A stretch of DNA of 64,000 nucleotides. Origin: an uncultured Luteitalea sp. (GTDB lineage Bacteria; Acidobacteriota; Vicinamibacteria; Vicinamibacterales; Vicinamibacteraceae). Under the pieces are notes generated by a model. It was not told where the DNA came from. It searched no databases and saw only the letters and a list, made by a program, of their open reading frames with translations. The position numbers and the translations under genes were made by a program. The DNA lies in assembly GCA_934541105.1 (NCBI GenBank), contig CAKTDA010000006.1, positions 124,001-188,000 on the forward strand, read 5' to 3'. Shown here piece after piece: positions 27,107 to 33,314 of this stretch; position 1 is the stretch's first letter, and the number at the start of each line of letters is the position of its first letter.

Positions 27107-27278
27107 CGAGCTTACCGCGGCGGCAAATGTGAAGCTCCGTATGGCTTGAGTGATCGGGATGAAGAGGTCCTGTCCGCGTGGGCCGCTCCTTCAAACCGAT
27201 CCCGATTGAAACGCTCTTGCCTGCGGTGGCCGCGACGAAGTAGTCCCGGCCACAAACCGCTCAAGGGAGCGGGCGGCT
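27107..27278. other. Gap between the ABM gene and the right IS630 copy
   Basis: These 172 bases show no gene, clear promoter or terminator. They are probably residual flanking DNA of the mobile unit. Confidence 0.4.
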
Positions 27279-28440
27279 AGTGTCCTGTCCCGTTAGTTTG
27301 TGGCATTAATCGTGCCTGGCAGTGCGGTATCTTGGAAACGGAGATACCGCGATGAGAACAGGCAGGCCGAAGACAGAACTGGTGTTGAGCGATGACGAGC
27401 GAGCGCAGTTGCAGTCGTTCGCACGCAGCCGCTCGCTGCCGGCCGCGCTCGGCAATCGCGCGCGCCTGTTGTTGGCCAGCGCCGAGGGCGAGCCGAATAG
27501 CGCGATTGCCGGACGTCTGGGGGTGAGCAAGGCCACGGTGGGCAAATGGCGCACGCGGTTCATCGAGCGGCGCATTGCCGGCCTGTACGACGACGTGCGC
27601 CCAGGGAAGCCGCGCACGATCGACGACGAACGCGTGGCGCACCTGATCAAGACCACGCTGCACACCAAGCCGGCCAACGGCTCGACGCACTGGAGCGTGC
27701 GCACGGTGGCCGCCGAGACCGGCATCTCCAAGACCAGCGTGCAGCGTTACTTCCAGTTGTTCGGGCTACAGCCGCATCGCACCGACAGCTTCAAGTTGTC
27801 CACCGACCCGTTCTTCATCGAGAAGCTGCGCGACGTGGTCGGCCTGTACCTGAGCCCGCCGGACAACGCGCTGGCGATATGCGTGGATGAGAAAAGCCAG
27901 TGCCAGGCGCTGGAGCGTACGCAGCCGATGCTGCCCATGGGGTTTGGCTATGTCGAGGGCGTCACCCACGACTACAAGCGCCACGGCACGACCACGCTGT
28001 TCGCGGCGCTGAACGTGCTCAATGGCGCAGTTCTGGCCGCGTGCAACCGCGTCACCGGCATCAGGAGTTCCTGGCCTTCCTGCGCGAGATCGACAAGGCT
28101 GTGCCCGCCGAGCTGGATGTCCACTGCATCGTCGACAACTACGCCACCCACAGCCACCCGAAGATCAAGGCGTGGCTGGCGACTCGCCCGCGCTGGCACA
28201 TGCACTTCATCCCGACCTACAGCTCCTGGCTGAACCAGGTCGAGCGCTTCTTCTCGCTGATCACCGACAAGGCCATCCGCCGCGGCTCGTTCAACAGCGT
28301 CAAACAGCTTGTGCAGCGCATCGATCACTTCGTCACAGCGCACAACGCCAACTGCCAGCCCTTCAAGTGGACCGCCACCGCAGATTCCATCCTTGAAAAA
28401 CTGCATCGACTTTGCTCACGTATCTGCGGGACAGGACACT
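27279..28440 (+). mobile_element. IS630-family insertion sequence (right copy)
   Basis: The element is bounded by 14-base terminal inverted repeats, AGTGTCCTGTCCCG at 27279-27292 and its complement at 28427-28440. TA dinucleotides sit at or within two bases of both ends. It contains one transposase gene, broken by a one-base deletion. The outer 350 or so bases match, in inverted orientation, the left remnant at 25341-25690. Together the copies enclose the GlxA/ABM gene pair like a composite transposon. Confidence 0.9.
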
Positions 28441-28441
28441 C
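27352..28441 (+). pseudogene. IS630-family transposase, frameshifted
   Basis: The ATG at 27352 has GGAG just upstream and begins MRTGRPKTELVLSDDERA, followed by HTH segments (SNSAIAGRLGVSKATVGKW). The first catalytic Asp is in AICVDEKSQ. At about 28046 the frame is lost: alignment with the left copy shows that one G is missing after GCGTGCAA. The rest, with HCIVDNYATH (Asp) and WLNQVERFF (Glu), is in another frame and runs past the element end. No slippery run is present at the shift, so I read it as an inactivating mutation and not programmed frameshifting. Confidence 0.88.
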
Positions 28442-28768
28442 TAGCAACAACGTGTCGAACACAGGTACGAACGCGTCACGAGTGAGCAGCTCCTGCGTGT
28501 CAAAGACTGCAAATCCATGAGCTTCATCTTCAAGCCGCTGTAGTAACGTCCAGTTGGTGCATAGCGACCCATCGCCTATGAAAGTGACGGGCTCGCACCA
28601 GTACTTGACCAAGCATGTAGAAGCTCGAGCGATGTTATGCATCGTGCTTCGATACCAAGTCGGCACGTTCGCTGCGAGCACACAGAGGTCGTCTCGACTC
28701 ATGGCGCTGTCCAACACTAGTGCCATCATTACCCTTGCGGTCGGGAATCCTTGCAGATCATCCGCCAC
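28441..28768 (-). pseudogene. Unrecognised gene cut at its 3' end by the IS630 element
   Basis: A minus-strand frame starts at GTG 28768 with a strong ribosome binding site (AAGGGGGG, 6 bases upstream) and encodes about 109 residues up to the element boundary. Beyond that the frame reads IS sequence. I do not recognise the protein. It has WYRSTMHNIARASTC and a C-terminal EDEAHGFAVFDTQELLTRD, with no signal peptide or membrane segment. Its base composition is more AT-rich than the native genes. It is the last of a row of minus-strand genes. Confidence 0.6.
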
Positions 28769-28903
28769 GATTGGCCCCCCTTGCCTGACAGAGCCCTGGC
28801 TGAAGCAGCGGCGTGCTGGCGCACTATATCGACGACTGTGTCGAAAAGTGTCTCGCCTTGACGCACCAGGGCCTCACGACGCTTCGCCTATGCTGAACAG
28901 CAG

Positions 28904-29269
28904 TCAAAGATCAACGTCACAAGTGAGCTCAAGCACCGTGTCCTTCGGTACCGCACCCCAAGGCGGACCTATCCGGGAGCATTCAAGTAGGCTGAGGTAG
29001 CCATCCTCGATGAACAACAGGAAGTCGGCGCCGTGCACGAGTTGCGTGCTTTCCCCCCATACGCCCGACATGACTTGACGGCCCGGGCCGCCCACGGGCT
29101 CGCACTTTTCTCGGTCGACTCGCAGCACTGCATAGAAACCGCCTTCCGTCCCAACACATTGGACAACCTCGCAGTGCTCATTCTGGCGCTCAAGGCGCGC
29201 TCGGAACGATCCGGCGTGGCTTATGAAAGCCTCCAAGACATCATCTATGACCTGCCCGCGTTCACTCAT
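28904..29269 (-). CDS. Hypothetical small protein
   Basis: This 121-residue frame is unrecognised. It is acidic and soluble, with alternating hydrophobic residues in the second half (GADFLLFIEDGYLSLLEC) that suggest beta strands. There is no good ribosome binding site before the ATG. Size and surroundings resemble immunity-type genes of toxin loci, but nothing in the sequence proves that. It sits in the lower-GC part of the island. Confidence 0.5.
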   Translation of the reverse strand: MSERGQVIDDVLEAFISHAGSFRARLERQNEHCEVVQCVGTEGGFYAVLRVDREKCEPVGGPGRQVMSGVWGESTQLVHGADFLLFIEDGYLSLLECSRIGPPWGAVPKDTVLELTCDVDL

Positions 29270-29329
29270 AGTACAAGGCCCCGTCGGCTTACCTACCTGG
29301 GATATCTCGATGGATCGAACACGGTGCTA

Positions 29330-29705
29330 ACTAGCACAGTCTGTTCTCTTCCCCGACCTCGTCGATCGCCCGCTCGTGGCCGCGTTCACCGAGCCGCACA
29401 GCAGTTCGGATGGCGGCGCCGTCCTGCTCAAGGCGGCGGACCGGCGGCTCGGCCTGCTGGATCGTTTGAGCGCCGTGCTGACCGACCGGCGGGACGCGAC
29501 GCGTGTGCAGCATCACGTGCGCGATCTGCTGGCGCAGCGCGTGTACGGGCCTGGCCTGCGGCCACGCGGACGCCAATGACGCGGACGCGCTGGCCGACGA
29601 TCCGAACCACAAGCTGCTGCTCGATCGCGATCCCATCGACGGACACCGCTTGGCCTCCCAGCCGACGCTCTCGCGCTTCGAGCACTTGGCCCGCTGCGAG
29701 TTCGC
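29330..29705 (+). pseudogene. IS1380-family transposase N-terminal remnant
   Basis: The plus strand encodes SVLFPDLVDRPLVAAFTEPH, then SSDGGAVLLKAADRRLGLLD and DRRDATRVQHHVRDLLAQRVYG, a pattern I recognise from the N-terminus of IS1380 transposases. A one-base insertion near 29551 shifts the frame. The homology continues as LACGHADANDADALADDPN and LLLDRDPIDG, and stops near 29705. Only about 120 of more than 400 residues remain. No terminal repeats were found. Confidence 0.8.
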
Positions 29706-29761
29706 AGTAGCGCCGGAAGAAGTACGCGACGAAACCCGCGACCTCTGCGCCGTCTGCCGAA

Positions 29762-29828
29762 CGTGTTCCGCTTCAGTCTCGGCGGCTCACCGTCGCGCCA
29801 GCCGCCGCGCGCTGCAAGCGGTCGTCAG
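29762..29828. repeat. Imperfect direct repeat, copy 1 (3' end of the 192-residue gene)
   Basis: This stretch matches 30371-30434 at roughly three of every four positions, including the stop codon and the preceding codons. Copy 1 encodes the C-terminal DDRLQRAAAGATVSRRD of the intact gene. Confidence 0.65.
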
Positions 29829-30351
29829 GCAGTCTTGGCTGAGCGCAGAGGAACTCAACGAGTTCCCTGATTGTTTCAACTCGACTGACCCGGTTCGTGT
29901 TCGGCTGCGCCAGAGACCTTCCCGTCCGCTGAGACACCTCCTCGACCACGTCCCCGACTTCTTCCCAGTCCATCGCCAAAGTCGTGAACCGATCCGACGG
30001 GCGGAGTGGTACGACGCCGCCACGGTGCCAGCAGTGAGGCTGGAGCGCGTCCCAGACCGCTCGCACCACCAGAGGATCGAAGTCCTTGCCGCGACGGTCG
30101 AAGGACCTCGCGAACGTGCCGATATCCTCCCCTTGGCGCTGTCGTGACAAACGCGCCATACGTCGGTCGTACCAGAACCATCCGCCGACAGTGCACATTA
30201 CGAGACACGCGACAGCGAATCTGAATGCTGGCGACCATACCAAGCCAGCGATCGCCAAGACCGCTAGCGCACTCGCGAAGATTCGATTCCATGGCGTCAG
30301 CAACGCCGTGGGCGTCTCGTGCCTCGGCATCCATCGAGACAGTTTCCGCAT
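29773..30351 (-). CDS. Hypothetical protein with two N-terminal membrane helices
   Basis: This 192-residue frame has a basic N-terminus, two hydrophobic helices (about 27-43 and 45-61), then a soluble domain. The soluble part includes VRAVWDALQPHC, PLRPSDRFTTLAMDWEEVGDVV and a C-terminal RVETIRELVEFLCAQP. The pattern resembles small acyl-carrier-like (DUF1493-type) helical proteins found in mobile islands, but the match is only suggestive. Its 3' end is similar to a leftover tail found just upstream (see repeat at 30371-30434), so it is one survivor of a duplicated gene pair. Starts at 30351 or 30330 are possible. Confidence 0.55.
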   Translation of the reverse strand: MRKLSRWMPRHETPTALLTPWNRIFASALAVLAIAGLVWSPAFRFAVACLVMCTVGGWFWYDRRMARLSRQRQGEDIGTFARSFDRRGKDFDPLVVRAVWDALQPHCWHRGGVVPLRPSDRFTTLAMDWEEVGDVVEEVSQRTGRSLAQPNTNRVSRVETIRELVEFLCAQPRLPDDRLQRAAAGATVSRRD

Positions 30352-30370
30352 CGTCGTCCTGTCTGCGCAG

Positions 30371-30434
30371 CGTGCTCCGCTTCAGCTGCGGTGCCTCATG
30401 GTCGCGCGAGGCTCCGTCGGCCGCAAGCGGCGGT
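30371..30434. repeat. Imperfect direct repeat, copy 2 (orphan gene tail)
   Basis: On the minus strand this copy reads SDRRLRPTEPRATMRHRS and then a stop, similar in sequence and length to the tail of the neighbouring gene. An in-frame stop lies only about 30 codons upstream, so the body of this paralog has been lost. Confidence 0.6.
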
Positions 30435-30471
30435 CAGAGCTTCCTTCCGTCAACTTAGCTAGAAGGGTCAG

Positions 30472-31332
30472 TCACTGAGAGAAATGCACCCGTTCGAATG
30501 AACACCCAGTCACACCAGCCGAAGCCAAGGCTTGATACACCTCTTGGCTGACCAACCACATCCGCTCCGGTCTCAGCAGCCCTTGCCGCAACCCGACGCA
30601 CTTATCGGCGTGCACCACTCCAGCTTTCGCCAAGTTGCCGTCCGGCCGAACAGTTACCTCGCTCAACCTAGCGATACCTCCAGTGTCGCCCTGTGTGCAT
30701 GCACCGCGTGCTCGCTGATCGAACGGATGCTCACCGAAACGCGTCGGTGAGGTGACGTGAGCTACAGCCCTGGACCGCAGCAGCTGTCGGTATTGGGCGG
30801 ACAACACCACATCTCCTCGTTCGAGAATGTACACGTCGCCGAAGCAGGTTGCTGAGATCCCCGCCTCCACCATGACTGTCGCCGCACGGCGAGACACAAC
30901 CACCTCTCCCCCCAACGTCCGACGAAAGTCCACCTTGCGCCGAAACGCGCGGGCACGCAGGAAAAGATCGCCCTCCTGCCGCGCCCCCGCTCCGCAATAA
31001 GGGCAAGCGCTGGATTCATCGTACCGAGTGCCGCACTCCTCACCAGCAGGCTCCACCATGGTATTGACCTGCAACAAGATCAACTCGCACGCCGCTAGCT
31101 CCTTCGCTTCGTAGCGCCGCGACACCTGCCAGCCACTCAGAAGGAACGTATTGTCCCTTGTCTCTGCCTCTTCGATGGCAGCGGCCACTGTGTCGAACTC
31201 TGCGGTTGCCTCGGTGATCACAACCTGTCTAGCGGCGCCTTTCCTGACCCCCAACGTCGCGGGCAAGAACTGGTCAGCTGTCTCTTTGAAGAACCGAAAG
31301 TCGTAGGTTGCTGTCATTTGTGAGGCGCCCAT
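30472..31332 (-). CDS. Hypothetical protein with a CPYCG zinc-knuckle-like motif
   Basis: This 286-residue protein is unrecognised. It has no signal peptide or membrane segment. CPYCG near residue 110, with a lone Cys at CGTRYDESSAC before it, resembles half of a zinc ribbon. The C-terminal region has another Cys in GVTGCSFERV. The architecture recalls double-CXXCG proteins of myxobacterial and xanthomonad islands, but only one full CxxC is present. Starts at 31332 or 31317 are possible, and neither has a good ribosome binding site. It is the first gene of the minus-strand run 31332 to 28441. Confidence 0.6.
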   Translation of the reverse strand: MGASQMTATYDFRFFKETADQFLPATLGVRKGAARQVVITEATAEFDTVAAAIEEAETRDNTFLLSGWQVSRRYEAKELAACELILLQVNTMVEPAGEECGTRYDESSACPYCGAGARQEGDLFLRARAFRRKVDFRRTLGGEVVVSRRAATVMVEAGISATCFGDVYILERGDVVLSAQYRQLLRSRAVAHVTSPTRFGEHPFDQRARGACTQGDTGGIARLSEVTVRPDGNLAKAGVVHADKCVGLRQGLLRPERMWLVSQEVYQALASAGVTGCSFERVHFSQ

Positions 31333-31563
31333 GGCGGAATCGGATACCTCTTGTCGACCGTCTTGACAACTTGAGCCGCGCGCTGCGGTAACACTCTCGT
31401 GCCGTACGGTACTAGCTGCCTACACATATTGGTTGATGGTAAGCACCAGCCGTACGTGTGCGAAAGTCACTTTTCAGGCGACAACGAGGCCTGCTCCGGG
31501 CTCGCAGCCCTGGCGCGTCTCGCCCGGCTCGGGCGGGGCCGGTCCACTCGGCTTCGACTGCGC
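31333..31563. other. Right edge of the island, no gene seen
   Basis: These 231 bases lie between the island's last gene and the end of the native pilus operon. The left half is AT-richer, like the island, and the right half (from about 31490) is GC-rich, like the native DNA. The right junction is therefore somewhere near 31430-31560. I found no integrase gene, tRNA or clear repeat at the edge. Confidence 0.45.
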
Positions 31564-31582
31564 GCAGGCTCCCGGAGCCTGC
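31564..31582 (-). terminator. Stem-loop directly after the last gene of the pilus operon
   Basis: GCAGGCT and AGCCTGC form a perfect 7-base stem around a 5-base loop, ending one base from the DUF192 stop codon. There is no T run, so it is a hairpin terminator or 3' end stabiliser and not a classical intrinsic terminator. Confidence 0.5.
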
Positions 31583-31939
31583 CTACCTCGAGAGCGTGAC
31601 GCGATCGCCGGGGTGGAGGGGGGTGTCCGCGAGCGTGCCGGCGCCAAACTCGAGCACCGTCCGCGCGCGGCGCGTGCCGGACACGAGGCGCCACGCCGGC
31701 AGCGCCGGACAGACACGCAGTACCACGTCCGACGCATCGAGGAAGACGACGTCGATCGGGACGCGCATGAACCACGTGTGGATCGACCACGCCGGCGCGA
31801 GCAGCAGTCCGTCGCCGCGCTCGAGGCGCGCGTGGCCGAGCAGGCCGACCATGCGCGACATCGCCGTCCGTGCCTCGACGACGATGCCGATCGTCTCGCC
31901 TCGCGGGCCGCGCACGGTGACGCGCGGCCCGGCGCTCAC
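31583..31939 (-). CDS. DUF192 family protein
   Basis: The 118 residues match DUF192: SRMVGLLGHARLERGDGLLL, then SIHTWFMRVPIDVVFLD, and a C-terminal VLEFGAGTLADTPLHPGDRV. The family is small, beta-rich and often exported, of unknown function. It is frequently found next to Tad/Flp pilus genes. The GTG start overlaps the previous stop as GTGA, so it is co-translated with the upstream gene and ends the long operon. This version has no signal peptide. Confidence 0.85.
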   Translation of the reverse strand: MSAGPRVTVRGPRGETIGIVVEARTAMSRMVGLLGHARLERGDGLLLAPAWSIHTWFMRVPIDVVFLDASDVVLRVCPALPAWRLVSGTRRARTVLEFGAGTLADTPLHPGDRVTLSR

Positions 31940-32475
31940 GACGCGCCGACGACGATCGTCTGCGACGCGGTGTCGCAGGTGGGGGCATGCGCCGCGGCCT
32001 TTGCGCGCGTTGCCGCACACGTCAGCCGATAGAGCGATGCGCCGCTGACGACGCTGTACTGCGTCACGTCGAGATCGCCCGTGAGCCCGCTCGCACCGTA
32101 GCGGATCACCACGACCTTGTTGCCGCCGATGTCGCTGAGCTCGCTGCTGACGATCCGGGCGTGCGGGGCGCGCTGCGTGAGGATCTCGACCTCGATCTCC
32201 TTGAACGTGTCGTCGATCTCGTCGGGTGCCAGCGGCACGCGCAGCACCTGGAAGTCGAGCGCCAGGCTTGCCTCGCCCTTCTTGTGCATCAGCAGCGCGA
32301 TGTTGCCGCCCGCGGCCGGCACCGCCACCCAGTCCTTCTTCGGATAGCTGAACGCGACGTTGTACACCATGCTCTTGAACGGCCGCAGGTCCTTGGGCTG
32401 CAGCGGGCGCTGCGCGAGCGACGGAACGGCCGCACCGAGAAGCAGGGTGGAGGCGGTGAGCGTCGATGTGAACAT
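31936..32475 (-). CDS. Exported protein of unknown function
   Basis: From the ATG at 32475 the 179 residues start with a signal peptide (FTSTLTASTLLLGAAVPSLAQ). The mature part contains PFKSMVYNVAFSYPKKDWVAVP and GNIALLMHKKGEASLALDFQV, a pattern like PsbP/DUF1795-type surface or periplasmic proteins. I do not know its function. An upstream GTG at 32553 overlaps the PP2C stop as GTGA and would add 26 residues. A further ATG at 32499 sits in a duplicated context (see repeat 32460-32510). The gene is in the pilus/FHA operon. Confidence 0.75.
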   Translation of the reverse strand: MFTSTLTASTLLLGAAVPSLAQRPLQPKDLRPFKSMVYNVAFSYPKKDWVAVPAAGGNIALLMHKKGEASLALDFQVLRVPLAPDEIDDTFKEIEVEILTQRAPHARIVSSELSDIGGNKVVVIRYGASGLTGDLDVTQYSVVSGASLYRLTCAATRAKAAAHAPTCDTASQTIVVGAS

Positions 32476-32510
32476 CGACGCCCACGAACTCCGACACATC
32501 GACGCCCACG
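32460..32510. repeat. Palindrome and duplicated start context at the exported-protein gene
   Basis: A 15-base direct repeat (ACATCGACGCCCACG) occurs at 32472-32486 and 32496-32510, spaced 24 bases apart. Each copy contains an in-frame ATG on the minus strand. A 10-base inverted repeat (GCGTCGATGT with ACATCGACGC, 2-base gap) spans 32460-32481. It could be a translational-control hairpin or a protein-binding site. Confidence 0.6.
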
Positions 32511-32549
32511 TTCCACGAAACACCGACGGCCGACGACCGGCACTGTAGA

Positions 32550-33314
32550 TCACGTTCGTTCTCCCACGTCCACGACGAGGACGCTGACGTTGTCGCGCGT
32601 GCCGGCGTCGATGGCCTGGGCCACGAGCCGTTCGGCGACGTCCTGCGGATCACCGGCATATGCCGACGACTCCAGTTCCTCGATCCCGACCACGCCGTGC
32701 AGGCCATCGCTGCAGAGCAGCAGCCGCATCGGCGTCTCGGGCACAGGCATCTCGGCCATCGATGGCGCGACCTCGGCGTCCGCACCGAGCGCCGCCGTCA
32801 ACGCGCGCCGCGATCCAATCCGCTCACCCGCCTCGTCCAGCTGGTCCACCGTCGCCGCATCGTCATCGGTGAGCAGGCGCGCGGGTCCGGGATCGACGCG
32901 GTAGATGCGGCTGTCGCCGACGTGCGCGAACGAGACGACCTGCTGCGACACAAGCACGGCAGCCACGGTCGTGGCCATGCCCTGCAACGCGGGGTCGGCC
33001 TGCGCGGCACGGTGCACGCGCTGGTTGGCGAGCACGACGGCCGTCCGCAGGCGGTTCGACGTCGACGAGAACCTTGCGTCCCAGCCGAGCGGCCATGTGT
33101 CGTCCTCGGCCGCGGCCGATCGCGTGATGTAGCCGACGACGGTCTCGAGCGCAAGCTGCGCGGCCACCTCGCCGGCATTGTGGCCCCCGACGCCGTCGAA
33201 CACGACGTACAGCCCGAGGCGGTCGTCGCAGAGCACGCGATCCTCGTTCACCTCGCGCACCGGACCGCGATCGGTGGCGCTGGCGCCAATCGTGACGACG
33301 GGTGTGGCTGGCAT
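32550..33314 (-). CDS. PP2C-family Ser/Thr protein phosphatase
   Basis: The 254 residues carry the PP2C metal motifs: VREVNEDR near residue 19, VVFDGVGGHNAGE near 39, CSDGLHGVV near 205, and GTRDNVSVLVV at the end. The enzyme removes phosphate from Ser/Thr and typically reverses Hanks-type kinases and FHA recognition. Its start overlaps the stop of the GspE/PilB-like ATPase gene by one base (TGATG). Downstream comes the exported protein gene. It is cytoplasmic, with no membrane segment. Confidence 0.93.
   Translation of the reverse strand: MPATPVVTIGASATDRGPVREVNEDRVLCDDRLGLYVVFDGVGGHNAGEVAAQLALETVVGYITRSAAAEDDTWPLGWDARFSSTSNRLRTAVVLANQRVHRAAQADPALQGMATTVAAVLVSQQVVSFAHVGDSRIYRVDPGPARLLTDDDAATVDQLDEAGERIGSRRALTAALGADAEVAPSMAEMPVPETPMRLLLCSDGLHGVVGIEELESSAYAGDPQDVAERLVAQAIDAGTRDNVSVLVVDVGERT

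Noticed and set aside
28020..28070. Programmed ribosomal frameshift in the IS630 transposase
   Set aside because: There is no slippery A or T run at the shift, and comparison with the other copy shows a simple one-base loss.
29033..29710. A plus-strand frame of 225 residues crossing the hypothetical gene and the IS1380 remnant
   Set aside because: It joins an antisense stretch to the transposase remnant in the wrong frame, so it does not encode one real protein.
31333..31563. An attachment site at the right edge of the island
   Set aside because: I found no integrase, no tRNA end and no direct repeat matching the left junction at 25062.
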